Below, piece by piece: positions 10,140-22,799 of a stretch of 64,000 nt of DNA; positions within the stretch are counted from its first letter, which is position 1, and each line of letters opens with the position of its first letter. Origin of the DNA: Maea johnstoni (Eukaryota; Annelida; Polychaeta; Spionida; Magelonidae). Under the pieces are notes generated by a model. The model was not told where the DNA came from. It worked only from the letters and a program-made list of their open reading frames with translations, and did not search any database. The DNA is taken from the NCBI GenBank assembly GCA_963942565.1, contig OZ012699.1, positions 15,001-79,000 on the forward strand, in the 5' to 3' direction. Made by a program: the position numbers and the translations under genes.

Positions 10140-11540
10140 CCATGTGCTTGAATCCAGGTCAGACGTTTTTGTAGACAGTCTGGCAGCATGGCATTTCATG
10201 ATAATAACATGGTGTCTGGGACAACAAATGGGACTTGTTTCATTCCCAGACACATTTAGGCCACAAATGATTACTGCTAATGCCCTTCTGTGAATTATGG
10301 CAAGATGGGTACTTAGAGTAATTTATTTGCTAAATTTCTAAATTTGAGTTTTGCCTGCACTTTGCTGGCTTTTTCCTCGGGAATTGAAAAGAAATATATA
10401 TAAACATATTAACAAGAATGAATAGGGCAAGCTAGGTAATTAATATCTGATAGAGTAGAATTGAATGGATCTTTGCACAAATACTTATGCAAATGTTTGA
10501 AGATTTGTTTTCCTGGCATCATGGAATTTCTGCTGCTAATAAAGAAATTAGTAGAATCCCTGGTGTTAGGAAATACTCATCCAAACTTTTTGGAACATAA
10601 TTTTGGTACTTTTTATGTCATTTGGACTTAGTTAAATGCCGGAACTATCAAAATTATCCATTCTTTCCTCACCTATGGTTAGGATTTAGCATTGTTGTTC
10701 TTGTATTCTTGTATGTTTTCCTATGTAGACTGTATTATTTCCTAAAACAAAAAACTGAATAAAAAATGATATTTGCAGTAAAATGGCTGCTTTAATGAAA
10801 ATAGTTGGACATTTCTTTAAACTGTTTTGACTTTGAATTATCTCTGAATAATTCATCAGAGATAGAACTGAACTTGTCTTTTCTGTGATCCTTGAGTGGT
10901 CATGGACTGTAATTCAAAAATTAAGTATTTTCTTTCATTGTTTTTGTGTCGTTGTTGGATGACCGATGACTCACAGACAAATGAATTCTCTGGTGGAAAT
11001 AAACTGTTTATATGGACACGGTTGCGGTCACCAATCCTATGGTCGATAGCTAATCGTTTGTCGAGTCGATATCTGCAAACGCCTCGGGATTTCCGATGTG
11101 TAATTTCTCACCCTGCCCCTGACCGGACACGTGAGATGTCCTCAGAAATTCATTCCTTCTTCATGAAGAGTTATAAAAATGCGCAACTCTGTACCCCTGG
11201 CACCACACCTAACCTTTGTGTTTATTGATTCCCATGTTTGTTTCACTATGTATCCTATGCATTTCGCCGTCCCCGTGTTTGCTTTTCTTTCCCCGTGTTC
11301 ACTTGATTTTGTGTTTGTTACAGGGTTTACTTTTCAGTATCCTTTTTGGGGGTTCCTGAAGAGGTAGGTTTTTCCGAACTTTGTCAACTAATATGTAACA
11401 GGTGAAACACTAAAACTAAACCATAAATAAAACACAGTATATCTTTATATGTGTCATCCTAAATTACTAAATTAACTTATTCGCACGGTCCAAAATATAA
11501 GCTTTCCTATAATTAACAAATACCAAATCATAGCACTTCG
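10140..11540 (+). other. Leader region of the LTR element, no recognised gene
   Basis: AT-rich sequence with a few short open stretches (for example 10896-11228) that match no family known to me. Confidence 0.4.
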
Positions 11541-14400
11541 GTTATGGCTTCCGCACAAGTCACACAATCAGGGCATGCGCACTTAAATACCAATGTTTTT
11601 ACCGTCGCTGTTGATAGCAACATTGGTTACGGCAATCCATCTTTCTTGAAAATGTTAGATAACTTGCTGAACACTCAAATCTTTCTTGAGCCGGTTTCAA
11701 GATGGCAGAATTTTCGAAACTGTGACATACTCAAATTGATGTATGTTGATCCGCGTAGATGGAGCTTTCTGTTCCAAAGCTACTTGCAACTCACGATGCT
11801 TCAAAATTATGTAGCGCCATCGTGTAAATCACTTAAGATAATGGAGAGGTCAATTTTCAGTGCTCATCACTGCTTTGCCCAAAACCTCTTCCAGTCGCAA
11901 ATCTAAAGTGCCATGGATTTCGACATTCTTAAGGAATGGTTCGAAACCATTTCCAATAAATGTAACTTTTCGGTCGATCTCTTCGTATACTTACAAGGGA
12001 CCCTAAAGTATGCTCGGAAAGGATTGCCACTAGAAATAGAGTGGGCGAATCTGAAATTCCGCTAGCATATCTGGAGCAGCTGCATCAGCTCCACGATCAG
12101 TGGTTAGTTGAAAAGACCACTGGATTATCAACTCCCGTCTTGGTCCTGGATTCAAATAAAAACCAAAAGTCTGTGTTGCGTGAATTTAGGGACTCGGGCA
12201 GCGAGTTGTGCTCTAGAGATGGAAATCGTCTCTTAGATGAACTTGCCACACTGGATCTGGGACCATAATTGTCAATATGGCCACCGGGGGAAATTGATAG
12301 TGAAATTGATTAGGACCACTAAAAACTAACATTGATTAAATGCGCCTAAAACGGTGCCCCTTTTTGAAATTTTAGTGGTTAGATTAGTAATTCCCTGCTT
12401 TCATTTTTTGCAGACGGCCCTCCCAGGGGATAGGTGCCGTTAGCGATGGCAGAATACCCCTCTCTAATAAGAGAGAGGGAGGAAGAGGAGGAGCCGGTAA
12501 TAGATCTGTTAAACGATCCAGTGTGCCAGTTAAAGATGTTACCAGGGGTAGGATCTGCCTCTGCGACCCGTATCCAGGAGATGCGGGCAGCACGCGATCT
12601 AAGTTATGACAACTTACTTTGTGTTGCGCAAGCCGTTGCGCTTAGCCAATGGGTACAATGGATGTGGGAAGGAAGGGTAATTCCTGACCTCATGCTTCCT
12701 CTTTGGAGTTATCCAAGGAGGGTTCCAGTGAGACCCGAACAGGGTCAAACTGAGTTAAAGTCCCTGAGATATAGCATGCGTGCATCGACTGGAGATGACA
12801 GAACATCTTCACGATATGGCACATATGCGCCGACTAGGGACGAGTTTCAATTTCCGCAATATAGCTTACCAGCTTACCAGCATAGGCGTGCTAGAGCTGA
12901 TCTAGAGCTCAATTCGAGTTTAGTAACTTTGCAGACGCGAATGCAAGCGATCGAGGATCGTATGCTCTGCAAAGAGGAATACCTCAGAGAAAGGCAGGAA
13001 CTTTGTGATCGAACTTGATCGAAGTCAGACATGCCGCTCAAATGGCTGAGGTAGTTAAATTGTTCCAGGAGGCTCTCTCTCGTGTTGAGAATTCACGAAG
13101 CCCTCGTGGGACGACCTTGCATACAAACCAATTGCAAGATAGGGATGTGACACCCGAAAGGCTTGAAACTAGCCAGGCGTTGTGGAAACACATTCCTCCG
13201 CTTAATCTTTCAGAATCTGGGTACCCAAGCGAGCCAACCCGGACGGACGATAAGGAGAATCTGCGAGTGCAGTTCTCTGAACTTCCTCCAGTCTCACATG
13301 AGACACCACTGGCAAGACCAGGGTATCAGGGAAGTAACAATCAGACTTCCTATTACCACGCGTCAACGCCAGCCAGGGATTCAGAGCAAAATTATCGCCC
13401 AGATATTCCTGTGTCCACTATCCGTGAGCCAGAATTTCAGCGACTATGGGTCCTGACTATTCTGCTCCGCGGACAGCTCCTTTTCAAAGGACTGATGGAT
13501 ATCCGATCCGATCCCGTGATAATTATGCTTACGAGTATAATAGTTCGCAATATGGACAGGATCGTACACCTTCTCGGAAATTAGCGACCTATAATGGCAC
13601 TCAACCTTGGTTGCCATTTATCTTCCAAATCGAACGAATTGCGAAGACTTACAATTGGTCCGAAAGTGAGAAGGCTGATAGGCTGATCGAGAGCATGCAT
13701 GACGATGCTTTAGATCATCTATCTTACTTTGGCTTAATTCGATGATTATCAAACATTGAAAGCCAAGATGCATCAGTTGTTTTAAGTTGAAATGACTTCG
13801 TCCACAGCACGAATCAACGCACTGAACCTTTGACAGAAGGAGGACGAGGCTGAAGAGGTCTTTGCGAAAAGAGCTCTGAAAACAGCCAGCTGTGGGGAAC
13901 AAGGTGAAGACACCTGGACTCAAGTCGCCATCGATTGCTTCATAAGAGGTAGTCGTTGCCCAGAAGCGAGAACAATGGTTCTGCTGAAAGATCCTCAAAC
14001 TTTGTCCGAGGCCGTACAGACTATGAAATTAGCTGTAGCCGCTCAGAGTCAAAATGAAAAGGATACAGCATCTATTGCCAAATCTTGCAAATCGAAGTCT
14101 GCTGACTATTTGGTCAAGCAAGTTAAAGCGGAAAGCGAGTAGGATGATACAGAAGATGAAGCTTCCAGTCGTCAAGTTCGCTTTAAGACCAATAAACTTC
14201 ATTCGGTGTTGAAATCGTCGAAACCTGTCTCAAAGGAGAAGTTTATTTCCTTAGAAGACCTGAGAAAGGTTCTTCGAGAGGAAAGGGCTAGATCACCAGA
14301 TCGCTCTAATAGATCCAGTCCGGGGCGATCTCCTAGGGGTAGTCCTTCGCGTTCAAACCAATGTTTCAACTGTAAAGAAACAGGTCATTTTGCTTGCTAA
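11540..14400 (+). pseudogene. gag-related region of the LTR fossil
   Basis: Contains a capsid-like stretch near 13550-13745 (YNGTQPWLPFIFQIERIAKT; WSESEKADRLIESMHDDALD) and, close to 14360-14400, a zinc-knuckle nucleocapsid motif (CFNCKETGHFAC) preceded by a Ser/Arg/Pro-rich basic tract. The region is broken in several places and is treated as a fossil. Confidence 0.6.
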
Positions 14401-14842
14401 TGCCCCAAAGCTAAGTCTTCACTGACTCAGGCTAAAACCTCCGCCCAGGGAAACCAGTAAAGACTAGGGCCTCTGGCCAGACTCTGGTCCAAGCTGACCC
14501 AAATGGCCAGGTTATAAGTCAGATGGACTCTATTCCTCCTAAGCCTTACGGTCCTCTGCCTGTATGTGCTATGGGAGTGGTCTCAAATTGAGGCGCTCTG
14601 ACCTTATCTGACGTGGGGTATTGTCGGATCTCTCTGAGATATGTAAAAAGTGTACAAAATAATGTAAATAGTGTATAAAAGTTTTAAACTTTATTTAGAA
14701 AACATTAATTCCTGACCTGGAAAGTCACCGAGGTCTTATATGTAACCAATCATTCGGTAGAAATGTAAATATCACATATTTATTTTGTACACTAACCTTT
14801 TAACCACCGTATCCGACCCTAAAAAAACAAAATGGGGGAGGA

Positions 14843-15107
14843 TGTGGTATTTATGGCACTTAGCGGTGCTGCCGCCTAGCGGCAAGATAACACACTAGGA
14901 TAAGATCTCGCGAGGCCCTGAATATCTGGGTCACAAGCGAGACTAAAGACGAGAACTGAACCACGAGAATCATCGGAACACGTGAGTGTTGTTTGTTATT
15001 TGTATATATCATAAACTAAAGGTAAACATGTACATTTTAAATAATTAATGTAGCGTGTGGAAGCGCCTGGCTGGCCATGATCACACCAGGGCCAGGCAGC
15101 TTTTACA
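14843..15107 (+). repeat. 3' LTR
   Basis: 265 bp, same ends as the 5' LTR. It contains a small insertion near TTTAAATAATTAATG relative to the 5' copy and is followed by the GTGC target duplication. Confidence 0.85.
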
Positions 15108-15111
15108 GTGC

Positions 15112-15880
15112 ACATCATGGAGCAGGACAGGAAGTGTCCTGCCAATCTTGTCGGTCTCTTCAGATCGACCTGAACTTCGGACCGTGCCTGACAGACTCGT
15201 TGCTGCTTCAAGCTTTGCCTACCGGTTTAAGAGCTAAGATAAGTCACCTTACCATATATGTTATGGACAGTTGGTAAGCTAGTAACGTAAGCTAGTTTTG
15301 AGGACTCCCAGCAAAGGTCATCGGCCAGCTCTCAACCTTGTAGTGATATGCCAAGAATCATACACTGATAAAGGTAAAGAATGTTGTTCATCCATCACAT
15401 CTCCATCACAGTTAAGCAAATATGGAAACAATGAAAACCCCATGCCGCGTTCAGTTAGATCACTAGGAAAATTGACCTAGTGTTTATAGTGGAACACAAG
15501 ATAGTAATGCATTCCCAAGCAAAAAAAAACCTGAAAAATGAAATGCAGTATATTGTGACCCAGACCTTGATTTGGACAGTGGTCCTCTGATTCATAGTGG
15601 AACAGAACCACTCTTTAAGGAATCAAGGACAGAAAACAGAAGTGGGATGTGTCAGACATTGGTCACGGGCCAGTGGCACAAATATTTTGCATTTATCTTA
15701 TTTTGCTATTTCTGTTGTTTTCTCTTGTTTTGTCAGGCACCAATCCCCTTGAGTCTTTTGATGGATACAAGTTTTCAACTGCTAGACATAAGTAAGATTA
15801 CTGTTTATTGGAAAATCATGTGAGTTTGTCGAACATTGGATAGGTTATTAAATGTTTCACTGTTTTTTCAACTTTACCAT
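15112..15880. other. Flank of the LTR element, no gene recognised
   Basis: Several short open frames, none with recognisable motifs. This may continue the older sequence that was interrupted at 9457. Confidence 0.35.
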
Positions 15881-15884
15881 TTCT

Positions 15885-16380
15885 CACATCTAATGCCAAT
15901 CAGTTCCGGCCCTCCTGGAAAGAGGCCACCATTATACCTATTGCCAAGCCAGGGAAAGACTCCAAAGATCCGAATAACTACTGCCGTATAGCGTTGACCA
16001 GCTGTGGCTGTAAGACCATGGAAAGAAATATCAATGACTGTCTTGTTTGGTTTCTTCATGGAAGCCAAAAGTGGCTTCCGGAAGATAAGAAGTGCAATGG
16101 ATGACCTTGTGTGTCTTAAAACTTAAGTAAGAGAGGGATTTTTAAATGAAGAACATGGTGTCAATTTTTTTAGACCTTGAAAAAGCACATGACACCACTT
16201 GGAAATATGGGAATATGAAAGATTTATATTATATGAACCTCAGGGGGAGCTTACCCCTTTTTATTCAAAATCTTTTGCCTGTGATTTTTATGACCATGAA
16301 ATGGGAAGGAATTAGATGGGTGCAAGGCGTGAGGTTTTACATCCCTTTCAACAGCTTATGTGATATCTTGATAAGATAAA
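15885..16380 (+). mobile_element. LINE reverse-transcriptase fragment (Jockey-like style)
   Basis: Translated pieces read SWKEATIIPIAKPGKDSKDP and NNYCRIALTSCGCKTMERNI, then VSIFLDLEKAHDTTWKYGNM and LRGSLPLFIQNLLP. These are RT domain 0 to 2a motifs of non-LTR elements with the DLEKAYDTTW-type block that is common in Jockey-group RTs. The frame shifts and stops several times, and the YADD block is absent, so this is a 5' and 3' truncated relic. Confidence 0.65.
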
Positions 16381-19375
16381 AACCAAGAACCAGGAAGGAA
16401 TTCCCTTCTCTTCATGAATAGTTCCAAGGGGTCTTTTAGTTGCTGAAGGGTCATAGGCAGCCCTACACAATACCTTATTGCTGTGTTGTTGTATTGCTAC
16501 TATAACAAAGAACCATTATTTTAAACATTTTATTACACTAAAGTTCCATTCAGCATCCATTCATTCTCATCACAATTAACAGTAAACAACATGGAAAAAC
16601 ATGAATTTACGTTTCCTTTTACCTCAAAAGCAATTTGCTAAGAAATCTTCATCAAAGGACAACCTTACTCTTCTCAGTTATGAGACCACCAAGTTCTTCA
16701 ATAAAATTGAGGGAATTCATGCATCAGATGGCAAAGGACGTTGCTGGATTTTGCGTATCCATGAGATTTAACCTAAGTCAGAGAACGCTGTATATATTCT
16801 GTTTTACAAGTAATACTGAGCGATATGAATGACCAATGCTCAAGTACATCTGGTTAAGTGTCACACCATAGTTTGACAAACATAGTTGCATGATTGAGTG
16901 ACAGAGCTGCCAAATGGAAAAAAATGACAAATGAAACTTGACCAGCTTACTGGGGCCTGCAAAGAAATTTTGCCAACCTTCAAAGCAGGATTTGATGAAA
17001 TGTCCACAGAAAATGGAAGTGGCATCTTCTTCATCAGTATTACTTTTTTATGTGGACTGCATGGGCTCGTACATTTTGCCGATTGCGCCAATACAAGTCT
17101 GCTTGAGACAAAGAAAGGTATGTTTGGTGCTGTCGCACCCTGTACAGAGCTAGCAATAGTAAAACCCTCAGAATCTGCAACTGTTTGGCTGCTTTAGACA
17201 CATTGCAAAGCTTTTGCTTGCATCGTAGATGAGAGTAATAGATGGAATTTTCTTCTTATATTTTGCTGTTTTTAAGGAGTGCAAACTTGCACAGCTTGCT
17301 ACTCACGCCATTCAGGGGTAGTCGATTTAACATTGTTTTTGCCTATGCATCTTTCTTTTTCTTTTGCGGAACGAGTTCATATACTTTATAAATGGTAAAA
17401 AGGCAACAAATTACACTGTTTTTAATGTTCAGAAAACTCCAGAACTGATTGCTAGATGCAAGGCACTAGGTGTCGACTAAATATCTGTAGCTGCATCACA
17501 TTTTAGTTGAGGCTCCTCAAAATACGCAGCAGTTTATGGATAGAAAACGTATGTCATTTGGATCTTTTTCTGCAGTTCAAAGTGATGTTTTCTTTGAAGA
17601 ATTGGTTTCATCTCATACATTTGATGATAAAGTGTAGTGAATCCTCACAATTGTTTTTACCAGCTAAAGACCAAACTTTTACACCTCTATGGGGACCATT
17701 TATTATCTGGGAAGTAAAGTGACATTTCATCGTCTACTCAACTTCAAAGTTTTCGGAAAGTGTATTCGCATACATTGATGGACTTCTTTGGTGCAAGCCA
17801 AACATCAGCATCATAGCGTGTGAGGTGTATTAAATGTTTTCGCAAAACAAAACCATGGAGTGGCTAAACAGCAAATCTGTAGATGAATTACAACATCTTT
17901 TATCATCTGCCCATTTACAGTGCCACAAAGTGTCTCAGCTATTCCATCAGCGCCATCTTCAAGTAGACGAACTTTGAAGGGAAGCGATTTTGGAAAAGCA
18001 AAAGAAATTAGAAGAGATACGCCTAAAAAAAACAAAAAATATTAGAACAATGCACAAAAGTTATTGTTTAACATGGCCTTTGCCAGACCAAAGAGGAATT
18101 AAGTGGACCATAATTTGGACGACTACTCCTCAAATACAGAGAAAATTGCAGCACTTAAAATACAGCTCAGGTTCGTAGATCATGTTTTGGGTCAAAGGCC
18201 TAACGACAAGGGTCTTTTCTCATTTTCCAAAAAAATGCAGGAGTAAACGTGTGCAGCTGATGGTCATTCAAGTTGAAAGAACACATGGTATCATTTTTGG
18301 GGTCAAAAGAAAAACTAAATGGAATGACAGTTTGTCTTGTTTCAGCATCAAAATCCCCTACCCTCATGAGGTGTTGCCGGTCCCTGGGCCTTATTGGCGA
18401 CTGTCGACCAAGCCCTTATGGAAGAAAATGGTAGAACCTAACATGACAATCTTCAAAATGGCTCCATATATAAACGAGTTTGTCAGAACATTAGAATTAT
18501 TAAGTACTGATGCTTAAGACCTGCTGCTTGGAAAAGAGGCTGTTTAATCAGGAAATCGCCATTATGTGAACTAGTAAAGCCTCAAGATTCTGATGAGGAG
18601 GCCAAGAGCCTCCTTGAAGGCATCATGTCAGCAGTGCATGTGAACACCCTAGATCTGTATAAGGACTTGTATAATGCCATGGGGGCGATAGAACCTAAGT
18701 GACGAAACACTGAGCAAGGCAGAGTTTTGTCCTGCAGAAAATATAGCGGCATAAAGGCTTATGGCAAGGTATGGCCATTCGATCAAGAAAGCCTGCCATG
18801 CCAACCAATGTACAAGAGAAAGCAAAATCATGTTTTCAGCAAATAAAACTAGAGCAAGAAAAACATGGCAGAAAAGTAAAGTCATCTTCAAAAAAAGGAG
18901 AGAAGAACTTCGGAGGCTGAGAGCAGAAATTCTAACGGCCAAGGAAACAGAAATTGCGCAAGGAACAGAAAAAGCAAACACGAAATGAAAAGCTCCTCAA
19001 AAGCCTTCAGGAGCAAATGGAAAAAAAAATTGGTAGAGACAAAAGGCAAATTAGCAGCTTTGAAAGTGGAACTAAATGCACGAAAGATCATACTGCAGCA
19101 GGAAAGTGTCAAAGCTTTGTTTGCTTTTAGCAGTGGGGGAAAGAATTATAACATTCATAGATTGAAGGGAAATCGTGCTCACTCATTGGAGCAAGCCCAA
19201 TCTAGTCAAATAATGATGACAGGTTACATTCAAGGACACTTGTCAATGAAAACATTGCACATGTTTGACAGCGGTCAGGATGTTACATTTTATGGCAGGA
19301 TGATCTCCTATGATGATAAGAAAAGAGACATTGCTGTGTTTTATTCCTCTGATATGGAAGACTGGGTTTTCTGAG
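16380..19375 (+). pseudogene. Decayed unclassified transposon-like coding region
   Basis: Coding-like pieces appear at 16931-17197 (TFLCGLHGLVHFADCANTSL), near 17855-18030 (MEWLNSKSVDELQHLLSSAH, EKQKKLEEIRLKK) and 18761-19374. A module with the pattern K-(I/L)AALK-L-R-(V/I)LxQ-LFxFS occurs twice, near 18140-18240 and 19040-19140. The last piece ends with YDDKKRDIAVFYSSDMEDW. The style (long Lys/Glu helices and CGLHxLVHFAD) resembles multicopy uncharacterised transposon proteins of invertebrates, but I cannot name the superfamily. Many interruptions show it is dead. Confidence 0.4.
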
Positions 19376-20235
19376 GATAAATGATCAGTGCAATGATTCA
19401 TTTGATGTATCATTAGATGATACGCTGGAAGACATGGAGGCGGGAAATATGTCTGTCCTGTGATCCATCTGCTGAAGGGTGATGGTTGAGGTAAGCTTTA
19501 ATCAATTGCCTATAAGGGCAGTTCACCTACAGAAATATCAATATTTAAACATGGTTTGTTGTGTCTAGTGACCATCTGAAACGGTGAGCCAAATTCCATT
19601 GAGATTGCCTTTGAAATGTTGAAGATAGAGCAATTTAAATGCAAAACGTTCAGCTTTCCCAGGTTCAGTTAATTTCAGCGAATTCACACAAAATGTGTAA
19701 GAATGGAGACTAAATCACATAAACCTGAAATGACTCTTACTTTGTCATTTCTAAAGCTATCTTCAGTCTGTTCTTAGTTTTGTGCTTGTTGTGGTCATAG
19801 GTGCATGGAAATCACCAAAAAGGTGGCCCAATTTATCTTAAAATTTTATCTGGCTTAGCTAACAAGGGGCATCTGGGATGTTATCTTGAATAACCATCAT
19901 GGGAGACTTAAGTGATTTTACTCATACTTATGTTTTCTCACCATCTAACCAGCACCTTATGAACCAAGTATTGAAGACATTTAGGGTGCACCCATCCATG
20001 TAACTTCGTTTTTATTATGAAATGGGATTTATTAGCTTTTGTTAGATTATTGAATAAAGTCATATGATATATTTTGATAGCAGTAAATGTATACAATACT
20101 TCAGTCATATTTGCATCATTTCGTGAAATATTACACTATTGAATCTAAACTTTTTTGCAGTAGGCAATCGTAAGTATATTTAAATGTTTCTATGAATCAC
20201 AATCTCAAATTCAATCCTCAACCCTTTCTTTACAG

Positions 20236-20350
20236 GTCCATAGCTATCCAGTCTGGTTTAATCTGAAGTACAAGGATGATTCATCAATAACCACCTTTAG
20301 ACTCTTTGATGACCTAAAAAGTGGGGATATTGAAATAATATCAATCGAAG
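20236..20350 (+). pseudogene. Exon-like remnant with clean splice sites
   Basis: TTCTTTACAG| precedes and |GTTAGTG follows an open 115-bp segment encoding YPVWFNLKYKDDSSITTFRL and FDDLKSGDIEIIS. It probably is a further exon of the decayed coding region at 16380-19375. The foldback element at 20375 sits 25 bp after its donor. Confidence 0.4.
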
Positions 20351-20374
20351 GTTAGTGAAAGGCTTCTCTTGTGA

Positions 20375-20971
20375 GCAAATACCTGAAAGGGAACCAGTAA
20401 GTTTAGTGGAACCTGTCTGACAGGTTCTAGCGCTTGCTGGAACCTTCCTGACAAGGTTCCATGAGACAAAATCAATTCAAATCACTCCGTGGAACCTTCT
20501 TGACAAGGTTCCATGAGAGAAAATCAATTCACCTGACTTGGTGGAACTTTCTTGACAAGGTTCCACCAACATTGGCTTAACTGGTGGAACCTTCTTGAGG
20601 AGGTTCCACCTCAGAAAATCAATTCACCTGACTCGGTGGAACCTTCTTGACAAGGTTCCACCAATTTTGGTTTAACTGGTGGAACCTTCCTAATGTTCCA
20701 CCTTGCTCCTCTGCTTGTAGAACAAAAACTAATAAACTAATGAACTTATATGGTTAAAATCAAGATTATTTTATTCAAAATTCCTCAGTAATACACATTT
20801 CTATGCTTTGTCAGTACTGCATATATAGATATATTTGATACATATACATATAATAATATATATATGGAACCATTTTCAGACCAATCTTGTATGATTTTAG
20901 TGTTGCTCACTCTTCACTTCACCAAAATCCTCTAAAATGAGTATAAATCACCTCACAGATAGTTGTCTTAT

Positions 20972-21051
<80 letters not shown>

Positions 21052-21099
21052 GTATATATATATATATGTATATATATGTATATATATATATATATTTTG

Positions 21100-21163
<64 letters not shown>

Positions 21164-21526
21164 CTGAGAGAGAGTGAGAGAGAAAAAGTTAAAAGTTAAA
21201 ACACCTTAAAATATATTGAAAATTCTCCTGTAACCTCAAACCGCTAACCCAATATCCCAAATAGGTGGAACCTTGTGAGGAAGGTTCCACTGAATGGTAC
21301 TGGTTCCCTTTAAGCAAGTGGAACCTATGATCTAAGGTTCCACGAACGTGTAGAACCTGTCAGACAGCTTCCACCAATCTCCCGGAACCTGTCAGAGAGC
21401 TTCCAGCAGTCTCCTGGAACCTGCAAACTAAGGTTCCAAGCCCGTGTAACCTGTCTGACAGGTTCCAGGAAAGGCCCCGTGGAACCTTCATGAAGGTTCC
21501 TCACTGGTTCCCTTTCATGTACTTGC
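20375..21526. mobile_element. Foldback element built from palindromic GGAACCTT units, 9-bp target duplication
   Basis: Terminal inverted repeats of 24 bp (20375-20398 and 21503-21526; 22 of 24 match, sharing TGAAAGGGAACCAGT) are flanked by the same 9 bp, CTCTTGTGA (20366-20374 and 21527-21535). Inside, both arms carry arrays of palindromes of the type GGAACCTT-n6-AAGGTTCC, about seven on the left (20410-20705) and six on the right (21265-21505), some separated by AAAATCAATTCACCTGACT. The middle holds a (TA)n tract. A 9-bp duplication fits Mutator-like or hAT-related targets; no transposase is present. Confidence 0.8.
20974..21158. repeat. (TA)n microsatellite
   Basis: About 185 bp of TA with scattered TG and TTTTG interruptions, in the centre of the foldback element. 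Confidence 0.95.
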
Positions 21527-21576
21527 CTCTTGTGAGGGCAAGTATTCATGGCACCTAAGTCTTTAACATTGCTTAA

Positions 21577-21781
21577 CCCTTCCAAACCTGAGGCTATTTT
21601 CGCTCAAAGCACAAATATGAAAAGATTTTTGAAAACCATCTAAACCCCTATCTTGTTGGTATTCATTTGATAGCCCTCTCAGTACTTTCAGAGTACCCAA
21701 TGCGCCAGGGTTTCAATTAATTTTTCAGGTTTTTTGGCTACATTTTTGTATTGACCAAATTGACCACCAGCTGCACAAGGG
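21577..21781 (+). mobile_element. TTAA-flanked MITE, family A (full length)
   Basis: About 205 bp, left target TTAA at 21573. Consensus order for the family: CCCTTCCAATGCTGAGGCTA, then AAAACCATCTAAACCCTGTC, then ATTCATTGGATAGCTCT, then TCTCAGATGAGTACCC, then GCCAGGGTTTCAGTCATTTT, then TAGCCACCAGCAGCATAAGG. The ends CCCTT...ATGCTG pair imperfectly with each other. TTAA plus CCC ends is the signature of piggyBac-type targets; that assignment is inference. Confidence 0.75.
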
Positions 21782-22646
21782 TTGACTTTTTTTGTGAGAT
21801 GTTAGGTCACAATTGTTATTGTGACACATGGATGAAACATCATTGGAATATGTTTGTGTATCAGAAGGAATCTATTGAATCTACTTTCATCGTATCATTT
21901 ATATGATAAATGATGTATGAAAGGTTAAGTATATTTCTTATAGGGAATTAGTCCGAATTACTATTTGGAGTATAGGTACTATGTAGATATATTTCTTGGT
22001 TTGTGCACGTAGTTTTTTTTTAACACCCCCATTCTTGTCATTTCAGGCTAGAATGAAGGCTTGATTACTGATAAATGTTGTATTGGGATACAGTTACGTG
22101 TTTATTAATGCTGTGCACACATATATATTTAAAGTTGTGTAGATTAAACAATTACCCATTTTGCTCATTTTTATACTTATGCAGATTGGAAATGAGCCAT
22201 TTTTTTCAAACGGTCTTAACTGTCTTATTTGTGGATGCATTCAAACGTTTTGGACAGTAATGGTCTTATTTCATCCGTTAGTTGGTAGTCAGGGTATTTT
22301 TTTTATACTGATTTTCACTTTTTTTAAATCTCTTGTTATTGCTATTGAGGTAGCTGTGAGATTTGTAAAAATACTCGAGGTGCTGAGACGAAGCCGTGTA
22401 TCCACCAGGGATATCATATACAGAACAGCATCCAAGGGGTCTATGTAGGTCTAAATAACACAATTGACTGCCTCGGGGAACCCTTAGCTGGTGGGCACTC
22501 TGCTCGCCTTATAAAAGGAGTATGTGTGGATCTGTCTATGGATACCCTCCATCTTAAATATGCCTTGGTTCTCTTTGGATCTAAAGGCTCTGCTCTTACT
22601 CTACCTCTTTTTCTTCTTTCGCCTAGAATAATTATGCTTTATCCAT

Positions 22647-22735
22647 CATGACTAGCCAGTTATAGGTAGTGCAGGAAACCAGATTACCTGGCAAAAACCA
22701 CCACCTAGCCCCAAGTCACTGGCAACTGGTAAGAG
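22647..22735 (+). repeat. Dispersed repeat, copy without insertion
   Basis: CATGACTAGCCAGTTATAGG ... AAACCAC ... CCCCAAGTCACTGGCAACT. A second copy at 26695-26925 has the same ends but contains a foldback insert. Confidence 0.65.
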
Positions 22736-22799
22736 ATGGTGTGCAGTCTTGGCCTTAGACCACACAGCCATCACAGCAGACCATATTTATATGTAAGGA

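Larger units (their letters stand above)
9458..15107 (+). mobile_element. LTR retrotransposon fossil, gag-bearing, no recognisable pol
   Basis: Direct repeats of about 260 bp begin TGTGGTATT and end in TACA. They are flanked by the same 4-bp sequence GTGC (9454-9457 and 15108-15111), read as a target-site duplication. A tRNA-like primer site (TGGTGTGGTCGGCAGG) follows the 5' LTR and a purine tract (AATGGGGGAGGA) precedes the 3' LTR. The interior has gag-related sequence but I find no protease, reverse transcriptase or integrase, so the copy is non-autonomous and broken at several places. LTR divergence is about 5 percent by my count, a moderate age. Gypsy-like affiliation is likely from the capsid and zinc-knuckle style. 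Confidence 0.85.
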
